Notes under the pieces: generated by a model | What the model was told of the DNA's origin: nothing | What the model saw: only the letters and a program-made list of their open reading frames with translations | Databases searched by the model: none | Position numbers and translations under genes: made by a program | Assembly: GCA_036898135.1 (NCBI GenBank) | Contig: JBAHVR010000292.1 | Coordinates: forward strand, 127,501-191,500 | Direction: 5' to 3' | From: Oncomelania hupensis | Taxonomy: Eukaryota; Mollusca; Gastropoda; Littorinimorpha; Pomatiopsidae | Length of the DNA: 64,000 nt | Shown: positions 22,654-34,935 of the stretch, piece by piece | Layout: each line of letters begins with the position of its first letter | Position numbering within the stretch: position 1 is the stretch's first letter

Positions 22654-22834
22654 CATTACATTACATTACATGATTATTGCTTTAGGTCCAGCGGACTCTT
22701 CCGAGCCAAATCAGGACCGGACAACCCCTGATCCGCATAAAAGATCTGCTGAAACAACCCTAGTGGTAAAACTGAAAGCTCTCCACCAGCCAGTCACTTT
22801 ACAATAAAGACGTCCCACGCAGGGGACGCTGAGG
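22654..22834 (-). mobile_element. SINE-like retroposon copy E, 3' part
   Basis: The minus strand matches the last 180 bp of the family, with the tail reading (TGTAA)n at 22654. It ends exactly where the right inverted arm begins. Confidence 0.8.
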
Positions 22835-23538
22835 CTATTCACAACTTTCCGGCACCTCTCATAAAAACTCGTGGGTATCGCCATTATAAATTAAAACGAG
22901 GTTACTATGAAACCAAGTTCCGGTTTGGCTTGTTTTGCTTTTATCAAAGCTTGATGCGTGACTTTTAACAATGGCAAATTGCCGAAAACGACTATTGTTA
23001 GAGCCAGAAAACGAGTGGGATAAGTATAAAAACGGTGGAGGAAGTACATGCTCAGTGAAAGGATGCAAAAAACAATCGTAGAGGCCTGTATTTGTGGCGA
23101 CTTCGGAGGTGCGTCGATCATCGACAGAAAGTGAAACAGGACCTGAAGACTCTTGTAGTTTTCCATAGCTTCGCCGTCGCAACCTTCACAAAACGCGAAG
23201 TAGTTGACTATGTTAGCCGAGCGTTGTGGCCAAGTGACAGGTGTGGGTTCGAGCCAGCATCTGGGCGTTATGTTTTTTCGAATATTTTTCAAAAATTCAC
23301 AAATAATGTTAGGTAGGTAGAGTTTAGGCGCGCCAATGGCGATTGAAAGGGATAATAAACTGCAGCAAAAAAAAAAGTGAGGGTACGATACTGGTGGCCA
23401 GTGACACATGTTATTATTCTTGAATATTTGGAAATAACTCACTAAAACACGCGGAGAAAGAACCCGGAAGTATGTTTCATTGAGGGGATTCCCGTTGGTG
23501 CATAGGATAGCAGAAAAGTGTGAATACTCTAATTTCAG
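22835..23538 (-). repeat. Right arm of the large inverted repeat
   Basis: Reverse complement of 21043-21806 with few substitutions and a deletion of about 56 bp between the tRNA-like A and B boxes (near 23232). The arms are separated by about 1.03 kb holding a LINE tail and retroposon copy E. Confidence 0.85.
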
Positions 23539-24450
23539 ATTGAGACAAAGTGAGAAAGAGAGAGAAAGTTGTGGCGCTTCATGTGTGCCCTTAACGCTGT
23601 TCCTGTAAATCAAGGTTTTGCGTCCTGTGTGCCCTTAAAGCTGTTCCTGTTGATCGAAGTTAAGTGATGAAGTCTATGTGTAAAACCACTAGTCAGTTCA
23701 ATACAGTTAAAGTGCCCGGAGACAATTTGTTTTCTCAAACCTTTTACACAAGATAGAGGATATAATCAGATAAAAGTCTGTTAGTCCACATCATTGTTTG
23801 AAAATCTCTCCGATAAGTGCACATATAAAAATAAGAAGTTTGAAGCTTCTTTCAATGCAAACCATTGACGGCAGAAAGGGATGAGAGAGAGGGCGGTAGA
23901 TCTTTCCTATCATTTCTTCATTTTCCAGAGGATAGTATCTAATAATAAGGATTATATCCTAGATGCTATCTATACACTCCAGTCCCAAATCTATAGGCGC
24001 GACACCTACAGTATGTTCTACACAAACCTTTTTTGGTCTCCCTTTCCATGTGAACGCTCTTTGTGGCTCGACACTAAAGTTTGACAGAAAGCATGGAAGC
24101 ACAAACATTAATACACAGTTCAGGTCAGGTCCGTTCAGTTCAGTGCAGTCCAGTTCAGTCTAGTCCAATCCAATCTAGCCCAGTCCAGTCCAGTCCAGTT
24201 CAGCCCAGAGGATGAAACTTTATAAGGAGAAGTTAGCCGAAGCACAGGCGCTGTGTTTGGATGAACATTATTAAATGTGCAGGACAGGTTATAGCGCATG
24301 CAGTCAGTGATGTAATATTATCTTCAAACTCTCCTTGTTACGGCTGTTTCTCGCTGCGAGAGCCTGTACCATCCTCTCGTGAGCTAGTACGGTGACGTTT
24401 TGCAAGGGAGCTAAGTCTCTACTGATTATTGCAGACAATCTTGTGCAGAC
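23539..24450. other. No gene recognised; degenerate (CCAGT)n stretch
   Basis: At 24116-24207 the sequence is a degenerate pentamer repeat of CCAGT/TCAGT units. The remaining ORFs are short and featureless. Confidence 0.5.
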
Positions 24451-25513
24451 CTATCCTATACTATCCTATCTTATCCTATCTCGTAACTCGAAAGTCGTTG
24501 GTGCACCGTAGATGATCGTTTAACTAGCGTACTCCATTTTTCTCTGTCTTCAGCAAGCCTCACGACTTCGCTCAGTGTCAAGCCAGTCCATCCTCGAATG
24601 TTGTCCTCCCACCTTTTTTAATGTCTACCTCTTCTTCTGCTTCCTTGCACCGTGCCTTGCAGGATGGACTTTGCAAGGCCATATGCTCTGCTGACGTGGC
24701 CATACCATCAAAGTTTCCGTTTCTTCACCAGTATGAGCATGTCATCGTGTTGTCCAAAGGTTTGTGTGATAGTTTGTCGTACTTCGTCGTTGGTGATGTG
24801 CTGGGTATAAAAAATGCCTAGTCTTCTGTAGCACCTCATCTCCATGCTTCGTATTCTTCGTTATAGGTCTGCTGTGATGATCCATGTTTTGCAAGCGTAT
24901 AGGACGATGGAGATGACAAGGGAGCGCAGCAGCCTTTCCTTGGAACATAGATTGATGGTCCTGTCTTTCCAAATGGGTTTAATCCTTGTCAGGGCCACAG
25001 TTTTTTTTATGCGATTCTGGAGAGGATTTCCTATTGGGACCCATTGTTTGATACAATGGCTCCTAAATATTTGAAGCTGTGCACCGTGTTGAGGGATTGG
25101 TCTTGGACTCTGATGTCCATGTTGATGCCATTAGTGTTGTTGGTCATCATTTTGGGTTTGTCTGCTCTTATTTCCATTGCATAGGCTCTGGAGGTGGTGT
25201 CAAGTCTCTGTACCCGCTGTTCAAGTTCTTGTTCCTCTCCAGCCAATCCATCAATGTCATCCGCAAAACGGAGGTTGGAGATTGCTTAACCCTCTATGCT
25301 GACTGTGCCTTCGTGGTCTGCAAGGGCATCTGACATGATCGCTCTAGGAAGATGTTGAAGAGTGTTGGAAAGAGTAGGCAACCTTGACGCACGCCGATTG
25401 TTGTTCTGAACCAGTTCCCGTTGGCACTGTTGTGAAGAACTGCACTGGTAGCCTTGTCATGCACGCTTTTTATGACTTCAATAATGTTAGGGCTGATGTT
25501 GTACGCTCTCATG
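24451..25513 (-). mobile_element. RTE-like LINE copy 4, 5' truncated
   Basis: The minus strand runs from the MRAYNISPNIIEV block (25513) through CLLFPTLFNIF, a DIDGLAGEEQELEQ block just after the active site, the thumb and the C-terminal part, to a degenerate (GGATA)n tail at 24451. Several frameshifts are present. It abuts another LINE fragment at 25514. Confidence 0.82.
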
Positions 25514-26040
25514 GGAAAAAGCAATGTTATTATGTTTAGAAAAGGGGGGTATTTGTCTGCTAGAGAAATCTGGTATTTTGATGGAGCTATTATTCCTGTT
25601 GTAAATGCTTATAAGTATTTGGGTATTTATTTTTTAAGAAAACTTAATTTTTCTGCTGCATGTAGAGATTAGTCAGCTAAAGGTAAAAAAGCATTATTGT
25701 GCATTATCCAAAAGCTGCGTTTTCTCAATAACCATTTTTTAGATGTATTTATAAAACTGTTCGACTGTCAGGTGCAACGGATTTTACAATATGGTTCTGA
25801 AGTTTGGGGTTTTGAAAAGGCTGCAAATCTATATGAGAAAGTACATTTGTTTGGTTTAAAGAAATTCTAAACTGTAAATTTACATACTCCAAATGATTTT
25901 GTTTAGGAAGAATTGAACAGGTATTAAATAGTTATTAATTCTGTTGTTAATTGTCTTCGATACTGGATAAAATTGATGCAAAAATGTCTGTTGACAGAAT
26001 CCCAAAGAAGGCTACCTAATTCTAAAAGATCTTGACTCTC
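25514..26040 (+). pseudogene. LINE reverse-transcriptase thumb fragment, second family
   Basis: The plus strand reads KSNVIMFRKGGYLSA, VVNAYKYLGIYF, SAKGKKALLCI and LFDCQVQRILQYGSEVWGF. This series of blocks is typical of the region after the active site in animal non-LTR reverse transcriptases. Stops at 25671 and later break it. It belongs to a different family from the GGATA-tailed LINE, because the order is similar but the residues differ. The ends were not resolved. Confidence 0.65.
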
Positions 26041-26659
26041 GAGGAAAGAAAACTTGGGTCTCTGTGACGACACGAGTTTGAAGAATGATACATAGCTGCT
26101 CTTTCAGTTTGCGTATAGTGTACAGTTTCATATCTATGAGAGTGCTGTGCGCAAAGTATGAATCAACGGTTTGTTATTGCGTAGTGTATGCCAGGAATTG
26201 AGGTTTTTACCATGCTGGGCTCGGTTAGTGCCAATAGCTTAACAAAATTCTGTGCCTTGAACTGTGGGCTGGGGAAAGCCGTGTTGAAGTGGGAGAGTCA
26301 AGTCGGTATTGATTGTGATTGGACGACTGTAACTGCCACTATTGTAGGATAAGTGTAGGGTCCGTTTATAAGGGTTGTGTTTTGTGTTTGGAACCACCCG
26401 AGGTGTTGTTCCTTAAGAAGGGCAAGAATGACCAGTATGTTGTTGAAATTGTGTTAATAAAGTAATTTACCACCATTAGGAGGAATTCTGTTGCCACAGT
26501 GCTGTATGCTCTCTGTGTTGAGCAAATTCCTAAGGGTGTGTGCTTTTCTCTTAGAGACCACCCAAGGCCTAGGCATCTTGTTGATGCTAGGATATCCTAG
26601 ATCATGATAAGACAGCAGTAACGAACCATCTGCTCTCATACAGACTGTGTTGTGTGGTG
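26041..26659. other. Unassigned stretch upstream of gag relic
   Basis: No ORF of note. Its position directly before a gag relic makes an old LTR or leader possible, but no second LTR copy was found. Confidence 0.35.
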
Positions 26660-27711
26660 TTGTGTGTGTCTGTAGCTTCACAAGAAGAAGAGAAGAGAGA
26701 GAGAGGGAAGCAGAAAGAAGGCTGTTGGAGTTGAGGCTAGAGGAAGAGCGTAGGATTAGAGAAGAAGAGAGAGCTGAGCAGAGAGAGAGAGAGAAAGAGA
26801 GAGAATAGAGCTCGGGAGAGAGGGGCGAACTATTCGGTCAAACTTAAACCTCTAGAAGTGAAAGGAAGACATCGAAGCTTATCTTCAAATGTTCGAGGGA
26901 ATAGCGGAGACTCAGGGATGGAGAAGAGATGTATGGGCTGTTAGGTTTGTTGCAAGGGGAAGCCCGGGATACATATCTTCGCCTGACGCCAGAACAAGCG
27001 ATGGACTTCGATGAAGGGAGGAATGCCCTTCTAAAACGGTTCTAAAAACGCACACTACTACAGGAAACAGTTTTGCGAAGCAAAGAATGACGCAGCAGAA
27101 ACGTTCCCACAGTTGGTAATAAGGCTAGGGTCATTAGTGAAGAAGTGGTTCTCACTGGCAGGGAAAAATATCACCGATGTAGCCCAGGTCTTAGACACAT
27201 TCATTGGGGAACAACTCTACTCGATCATGTCTACAGAGCTACATCGAGTGAGGAAGCAGCTGACTTTGCGCAACGTGTAGTGGATGCAAAGCGAGCAGCT
27301 TCAGTGCCTGCGCCTGTGCTACCCAGTCATAGGCGGAGTTTTCCCAGACGTCCGGAAACTAACCAGCAACCTAGCAACGGGGATGGCCAGAAGGTAGGGA
27401 GGACGGAAGGGGGCAGTGGGGTGCGTAGATGTTACCGGTGTGATCGGAGGGTCATGTTGTTAAGGATTGTAAGGTAAAACCTAAATCAGTGAGTCAGGTG
27501 ACTGTAGGGCACACCATCCTCACTGAGACTGCACCTCGGACGAGTGTGTATGCGATCAGGCCGTACAATCCATGGGGCCAGGGTAAGGCAAACGGGCAAG
27601 ACGTTCGGGTGTTGAGGGACACAGGAGCAGAGATAGGGGCAGTCGCGGGCAGATTTGTCAAACCAGCGGATTTGACGGGCCGGGCTGTGGAGATTTGCTT
27701 GGCTAAATTCA
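26660..27711 (+). pseudogene. Gmr1-like gag-protease relic
   Basis: Fragmented by frameshifts and stops but in the same order as element 1: a Glu/Arg coiled coil (26690-26810), EDIEAYLQMFEGIAET, YRKQFCEAKNDAAETFPQL, KKWFSLAGKN and a GEQLYS block. A split zinc knuckle CYRC...GHVVKDC follows at about 27431-27473, then a protease motif VLRDTGA at about 27610-27630. The match ends abruptly at 27711, where a LINE endonuclease begins, so the rest was replaced or deleted. This is the third element with the same SCAN-like gag in this window. Confidence 0.7.
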
Positions 27712-28346
27712 GTATTGTTCAGTGGAATTGCAGATATATCTCCACAAATATACACTCTTTACAACCATATGTAGCAACAAACCAACATCATGTTCTTGTA
27801 CTGCAGTCATAGAAACTTCCTAAGATTGAAGGCTACTTTTGTCCGCCGGTAACACCATTTACTAAACAGAATACAAAAGTTAGCTTTGCAATATACATAA
27901 GGAAAGATTTGGATTACGTCACATGCAAGTCTCCCCATTCCAACAGATTTAAATGATGTGTATTCAGTAGCCGTGAAAGTAAAATTTCACAATTAAGTGT
28001 ATGTTAATATCACGTCAGTTTATTATCCATTAAGACCAGATTATTATAATATTGAATGGTTACAATCAATTGATATAAATGAAAATTGGATTATAATTGA
28101 CGATTTCAATGCTCATTCAACACTTTGGAATAAAGGATGTAATTATAATACAAATAATCGTTTTATTGAAAATATAATTAGTTCTAGTCTTATATTGTTA
28201 AATGATGGTAAAATAACAAGGATTCCTGACATAGCAACACATTAACCATCTGCCATTGATCTAACGTTTGTATCGCCTGATTTGGCAAAAGACAGTATAT
28301 GGGAATTCATTAAGTAGTGACCATCTTCCAGTTTTGACTGTAATAA

Positions 28347-29889
28347 ATTCTCCAAGAAGAAGTTGAGGAAGCAGTGCAATCGCTAAAGAAAGGGAAGTCG
28401 GCGGGAGTGGACAACATACCCGCGGAACTGCTTCTAGCAGGAGGAGAAGCGATGATCGACGCACTCACCATTATCTGTAACAAGATCTGGCAGAGTGGGG
28501 AGTGTCCTACACCATGGAGCCAGTCGCTTGTCATCACTCTTCCCAAAAAAAGGTAACCTTCAGGAATGTGCAAATTACCGCACCATCAGCCTCGTCAGCC
28601 ATCCCAGCAAGGTCCTCCTGAAAATAATACTCAACAGGTTGAAACCCCAAGCTGAACAAATCATAGCGAAGAGCAAGCAGGATTCAGGGCAGGGTGAAGT
28701 ACCAGTGAACAGATTTTCAACCTCAGAATAATCTGCTAGAAATACTTACAGCACCAACAACATCTATATCATGTGTTCGTAGACTTCAAAAAGGCGTTTA
28801 ACAGAGTCTGGCATGCAGCTTTGTGGGCAACCATGAGAGTGTACAACATCAGCTTTAAAATTATTGAAGCCATCAAAAACCTGTATGACAAGGTTACCAG
28901 TGCAGTCCTCCACAACAGCGCCATCGGAAACTGGTTCAGAACAACAATCGGTGTGCGTCAGGTATGCCTACTCTCTCCAACACTCTTCAACATCTTCCTA
29001 GAGCGCATCATGTCAGATGCCCTTGCATACCACGAAGGCACAGTCAGCATAGGGGTAAGAGCAATCTCCATCCTCCGTTTTGTGAATGACATTGATGGAT
29101 TGGCTGGAGAGGAACAAGAACTTGAACAGCTGGTACAGAGGCTTGACACCACCTCCAGAGCCTTTGGAATGGAAATCAGTGCAGAGAAGACCAAAATGAT
29201 GACCAACAACACCAATGGCATCAACACGGACATCAAAGTCCAAGGCCAATCCCTCAACACAGTGCATAGCTTCAAATATTTAGGAGCCATTGTATCAGAC
29301 AATGGGTCCCGACAGGAAGTCCTCTCCAGGATCGCACAAACAACTGCTGCCCTGGCGAGGTTGAAGCCCATTTGGAAAGACAGGACCATCAGTCTATATT
29401 CCAAGGTAAGGCTGCTGCGCTCCCTTGTCATCTCCATCTTCCTATATGCTTGCGAAACATGGACCCTCACAGCAGATCTCCAACGAAGAATACAGAGCAT
29501 GGAGATGAGGTGCTACAGAAGACTTCTGGGCATTTCCTTTACCCAGCACATCACCAACGACGAAGTCCGACAGACAGACCATCACACAAGCCATTGGACA
29601 ACACGATGACCTGCTCACAGTGGTGAAAAAAAGGAAACTCCGATGGTATGGCCACGTCACCAGATCGTCAGGTCTTGCAAAGACCATCCTGCAAGGCACA
29701 GTGCAAGGAGGAAGAAGAAAAGGGAGACCGAAAAAGAGGTGGGAGGACAACTTTCGCGAATGGACTGGTTTGACACTGAGCGAAACAATCAGGGTTGCTG
29801 AGGACAGGGAAAGATGGAGTACGCTGGTTAAACGATCATCTGTGGTGCCCCTACGACCTCCGAGTTATGGGATAGGATAGGATAGGATA
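28347..29889 (+). mobile_element. RTE-like LINE copy 5, 5' truncated, nested
   Basis: Runs from EEVEEAVQSLKKGKSAGVDN to the natural C-terminus (RGRPKKRWED-like block, WSTLVKRSS) and a GGATAGGATAGGATA tail. The longest frame is 28773-29609; a shift near 29575 moves to 29620-29880. The RT active site reads FVND, so the catalytic Asp pair is lost. It splits the endonuclease of the RNase-H LINE just after SDHLPVLTVINS. No clear target duplication was seen. Confidence 0.87.
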
Positions 29890-30185
29890 TGAAATGAAAA
29901 GCCAGAGATACAAATAGAAGATGATATTATACCAAAATATATTTATACTCGTGCGGACTGGTATCAGTATCAAATGCATTTATTGTACTCTGAAGATGAC
30001 TTTCTACAAAATGAAGATATTAATAAATTTGTACAGGTTTTACAAAAACAATACTGTCTGCAGCTAATAAGTCTATACCTATTAAGAGAAATTCTGTAAA
30101 GAAAAAACGTAGTAGTAATATTTCGTGGAAACAGGCATGTGTAGATGCAGTTAAGGAAAAAAAGAATACATTTAACAATTGGATA

Positions 30186-30874
30186 TTGATTGATTGATTG
30201 ATTTATTGTTGCTTTAGGTCCAGCGGACTCTTCCGAGCCAAATCAGGACCGGACAACCCCCGATCCGCATAAAAGCCTAGTGGGAAAATTGAATGCCCTC
30301 CACCGGCCAGTCACTTTACAATAAAGACATCCCACGCGGGGGACTGCTGAGGGTTGACCTCAACTACGCGAACACCCCGGTTACAAAAACAAAATAGAAT
30401 ACAACCATCATTATAAATCATCAAAAAAACACATACATATAAAATGCCTATAGTGCGAAATAATACAATCATAGGAAGCCCTAGTGACCACCCGGCAGAA
30501 AGCGTCCAACACTCCCAAGCTGATCCAACAGACCTCATACACAAACAAGGAGTCTTGTCCAGGAAGAGTTTTCAAGAAAAAAGGTAGGTCATTGATCTAG
30601 CGAAGAAGAAGAAAGTATAGCAGAGTGATAGGACAAATCAGGAATGGGAAAGAGCAAATGATGAAGACAGCGACAGTGGGAATTTAAAGCACTAAATTTC
30701 CAGAAAGTGGGGATACTATTTATACTGAAACCCCCGGCACTCCAACGGGGGGAACTGTTGCCGCAGTGAATTAGTGCCTACAAAGGCAAGACAGGTTTTC
30801 AACTGGGGCTTTCGCTGTTCCCTTTATAGGTTAGAACAATCTACAGTGACAAGATTGCTCATGACCCCAAGGGG
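30186..30874 (-). mobile_element. SINE-like retroposon copy C, full length
   Basis: 689 bp on the minus strand, from CCCCTTGGGGTCATGAGC (30874) to an (ATCA)n tail (30186). It is flanked by a perfect 13-bp duplication taacaattggata at 30173-30185 and 30875-30887. It lies inside the RNase-H LINE. It shares a 77-codon ORF with copy D of no known type, probably fortuitous. A TATA-like element occurs in the 5' third. Confidence 0.9.
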
Positions 30875-31365
30875 TAACAATTGGATAAAATGTAGATCTG
30901 TTTCCGAACACAAGCACATGAAATTTGCAAAAATTAATTGTAATAAAATAATAGCACCAGCAAAGAAACAATATTGGGAAGATTTTTGTAAACAAGAAAT
31001 ATCAAATACATGTAATGTAAATAATGATTGGAAAATATTTAAACAAATGAAAAATGGCTTTCAGCTTCCTAAGCGTCCCATACAAATAACTAACAAACTA
31101 TTTTCTTCTCCAAAGGAGAAATCTGAAGAATTTGGATTTTTTTTTTTGCAAATGCAAACAAAATACTAGTAGTCTAATTAAAGATGAGTTTGAAAAAAGA
31201 AAACCTGAAGAAAAATCTGAACATTACAAAGAACCTAATTAAGATAATTCTTTATTTATGATTTCTAGGATATCAATAACAGAGGTAACAGATGCTTTAA
31301 ATTATCTTGGTACTAAAAAAATCTGCAGTTGGTCCAGAGGGTTATCATACATTTTCCTAAAACAC

Positions 31366-31660
31366 ATCATGCACATCATGCACAACACGATGACCTGCTC
31401 ACAGTGGTGAAAAAACGGAAACTCCGATGGTATGGCCACGTCACCAGATCATCAGGTTTTGCAAAGACCATCCTGCAAGGAACAGTGCAAGGAGGTAGAA
31501 GAAGAGGGAGACCGAAAAAGAGGTGGGAGGACAACATTCGAGAATGGACTGGTTTGACACTGAGCGAAACAGTCAGGGTTGCTGAAGACAGGGAAAGATG
31601 GAGTACGCTGGTTAAACGATCATCTACGACCTCCGAGTTACGGGATAGGATAGGATAGGA
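31366..31660 (+). mobile_element. RTE-like LINE copy 6, 3' fragment
   Basis: Carries the final 90 codons (KKRKLRWYGHVTRSSG, GRPKKRWEDNIREW, VAEDRERWS) and a (GGATA)n tail. It is flanked by aaaacac at 31359-31365 and 31660-31666, a probable 7-bp target duplication. It is nested in the RT of the RNase-H LINE. A short acatcatgc duplication lies at the 5' junction. Confidence 0.82.
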
Positions 31661-32280
31661 AAACACGTGCCTTTAAAATGAATACAACATTTTCTCAATA
31701 GTATCAGTAAATGTTGGGAAGATAATGTGTTGCCTGATATTTGGAAAACATCAATAATTATTCCACTTTTTAAAACATAGAAAAATCCACACAGATCTTC
31801 AAGTTATCGCCCTATTGTATTAACATCACATGCTGGTTAAATTTTGGAAAAAATTATAATGAATAGATCATCATACTATTGTGAAAAAAAATTAAGTAAT
31901 TACAGAAAATCAGGCTGGTTTTAAGAAATGCAGATGAACAGTAGACCATTTAGTGAAATTAACAACACATATTAAGAAACAATTTGCAAGAAAGAAAAAT
32001 ATACAGTATTAGCTACATTTTTTGACGTTAAAAAAGCTTATGATCGAGTTTGGAATGCTCGACTTTTATATAACTTTTTTTTAAAGGGCTTTCTGGAAAT
32101 ATTGTTTCAATATATTAAAGGGGTTTTGCACGGTAGAAAAATAATAATCAAAGTAGGTCACTCTTATTCTTCTCCATATAATATTAAAATGGATATACCA
32201 CAAGGCTCTATAATTTCACCTCTTTTATTAACTATTTTGTTAAATGACTTACCTCAATTTGTAAGTAATAAAATTCATCT

Positions 32281-32981
32281 GATTGATTGATTTATTGTTG
32301 CTTTAGGTCCAGCGGACTCTTCCGAGCCAAATCAGGACCGGACAACCCCCGATCCGCATAAAAGATCTGCCGAAACAACCCTAGTGGGAAAATTGAATGC
32401 CCTCCACCGGCCAGTCACTTTACAATAAAGACATCCCACGCGGGGGACGGCTGAGGGTTGACCTCAACTACGCGAACACCCCGGTTACAAAAACAAAATA
32501 GAATACAACCATCATTATAAATCATCAACAAAACACATACATATAAAATGCCTATAGTGCGAAATAATACAATCATAGGAAGCCCTAGTGACCACCCGGC
32601 AGAAAGCGTCCAACACTCCCAAGCTGATCCAACAGACCTCATACACAAACAAGGAGTCTTGTCCAGGAAGAGTTTTCAAGAAAAAAGGTAGGTCATTGAT
32701 CTAGCGAAGAAGAAGAAAGTATAGCAGAATGATAGTACAGATCAGGAATGGGAAAGAGCAAATGATGAAGACAGCGACAGTGGGAATTTAAAGCACTAAA
32801 TTTCCAGAAAGTGGGGATACTATTTATACTGAAACCCCCGGCACTCCAACGGGGGGAACTGTTGCCCCAGTGAATTAGTCATGCCTACAAAGGCAAGACA
32901 GATTTTCAACTGGGGCTTTCACTGTTCCCTTTATAGGTTAGAACAATCTACAGTGACAAGATTGCTCATGACCCCAAGGGG
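32281..32981 (-). mobile_element. SINE-like retroposon copy D, full length
   Basis: 701 bp, near-identical to copy C. It is flanked by ataaaattcatct (32268-32280) and ataaaatttatct (32982-32994), a 13-bp duplication with one mismatch. It splits the RT of the RNase-H LINE a few codons before the YADD motif. The tail is (ATCA)n. Confidence 0.9.
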
Positions 32982-34935
32982 ATAAAATTTATCTAGTTCA
33001 ATATGCTGACGATATTGCATAATGGGTAAATGTATCTTTAAAAAGAAAAACATGCATAAATGAAATACAACATATTCAAAAACTATATCAAAATGAACTG
33101 AACAATACTGATTTTTACATGAAGAATAATGGACTGGAGTTATCAGAAGAAAAAACAAACATGATCTTGTTTAATAATGGGATTAACCTCCAAATGTCTG
33201 CCAAAATTTTATATTGGTATCAAAGAGTTGAAATATGTACAGGAAATTACATTTCGTGGGGAATATTTTATATCTAATTAAGTTGGAAAAAACATATACA
33301 TTATTTGTTGGAAAAGAACGTTAAAAGTTTAAATTTAATAAAGATTATAAGCTTCCAAAAATGGGGACGTGATACTAAAACTTTTATTCATCTTGTGTGC
33401 ATGCCTGTCAGATCTAAATTAACGTATAGATAAGAGGTATATTTTTTGGCACAAAAATATTTACTGAAACAACTCCAGAGTATGGACAGTAAAGTAAATA
33501 AAATGGTTATGGCTATTCCAATACACACAAAAACTGACGATGCATATAAAGCAGCTGGAGTATTACCATTAACTGAATGGAGAAAATAATCATGTGCTAA
33601 ATACATAGTTAGAGCGTGTGCTGTAGAAAATTTCACTGATACAGAACTAGAAGTAAGAACTGATTTAGATTATCCAAAAAGAGCACAGGATATCAGTTAT
33701 TTACAAACGATAGCAACTAATATGAATGAACTTTTACAGGAATCGAATTTATTTCCTAAATCAATATCTTAAAAAATACCATAAATGCCTATACCAATAT
33801 GGGAATTTAAGCGAGCAAACTTTGATTTTGAATATACAGCTATACGGAAACAAGAAAATGGATTATTGGTAGCAACAGAAGCTTATGAACATATAGAACA
33901 AAAATATTATTCTGATTGCAAATTTATACTGATGGTTCTGTTTTAGATACATGCCAAACAGGGGCTGGTTGTGTTATACCTGCTTTAAAAATTTGTGATT
34001 CATTGTAGTTAGGTAAAGATCGTTCAATTTATACTGCAGAACGTACCACAATTTTTATGGCATTAATTAAGATCTTGAGTCAACAAAAGATCTTTTTAAA
34101 TATATTAATATGTGTAGACTCCATATCAGCGCTTCAGAGTTTGGACTCTCATATTAATAAAAGCAGAGGTGATATTATATAGAAAATAAAATATCTTATA
34201 CATTGCTTAATTATCAATGGCACAAATTTTCATTTTTGTTGGATACCATCTCATTTTGGTTTAAATAATAATGATTGGGCAGACAGGAAAGCAAAAGAAG
34301 AGGCAAAAAATCAACACAACGTTAGCCATATTGACATACCCTTATCAACAAACAAAATGTATAGTATAATAGAAAAAAACTTATTTTTAAAAAATAATAT
34401 ATAGTGAAAATTCACAGTATCCTAGAACAATAACCTCTTTAGTACATCGTCTTGCTTTAAATTCTTGGAGGACAAAATATTGCAAGGATATTTTTGCATT
34501 TGCAATGAAAATGTAACTATAAATCATATCATTCATGACTGCAGTGTAATGACACAATATATTCCACAGAACATTCATAATGTTCAAAATAAAAATAGTG
34601 AATATTGGATAACCATCGCTAAATCTATAATTTATAGTCCTGTAGGACATTTTTTAATAAATATTTATCCTGAGTACTTAGCATATGATAATATTACAAA
34701 ACTGACTTTGTGGACAGGAACATTTCACAAGTTTGACATGTCCTATTGTAATTTTTTTTTGCAATTTCAAAATATTGTTTGAATACTTAATTTTTATTTA
34801 ATTTTATTTTATGTTATGTTACTGTACTATTGTGTTTAAATGTTAAGTAGCAAATATCCTTTTTCCCCACCTTCTTTTTATTTTTTAGTCTAAAATCACT
34901 TCGGTGAATAGACGTTAAATAAAATAAACAAACAA

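Larger units (their letters stand above)
27712..34935 (+). mobile_element. RNase-H-bearing LINE (I/Jockey-like), decayed host of nested insertions
   Basis: Pieces on one strand in the right order form one old LINE. The endonuclease has IVQWNCR, DDFNAHSTLWN, SAIDLTF and SDHLPV (27718-28340). The RT has a GPEGYHT block near 31335, FFDVKKAYDRVW near 32020, IPQGSIISPLL near 32196 and QYADDIA near 32998. RNase H has IYTDGS near 33925, a VDSISALQSL block near 34110 and WIPSHFGLNNNDWADRKA near 34240. A C-terminal CX2C-HX4C motif (CICNENVTINHIIHDC) lies at 34495-34542. The 3' end is an A-rich UTR near 34935. It is interrupted by LINE copies 5 and 6 and retroposons C and D. Many stops show it is dead. 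Confidence 0.78.

Noticed and set aside
30311..30544. 77-codon ORF conserved in retroposon copies C and D
   Set aside because: Conserved because the copies are young duplicates; copies A and B do not keep it, and it has no known domain.
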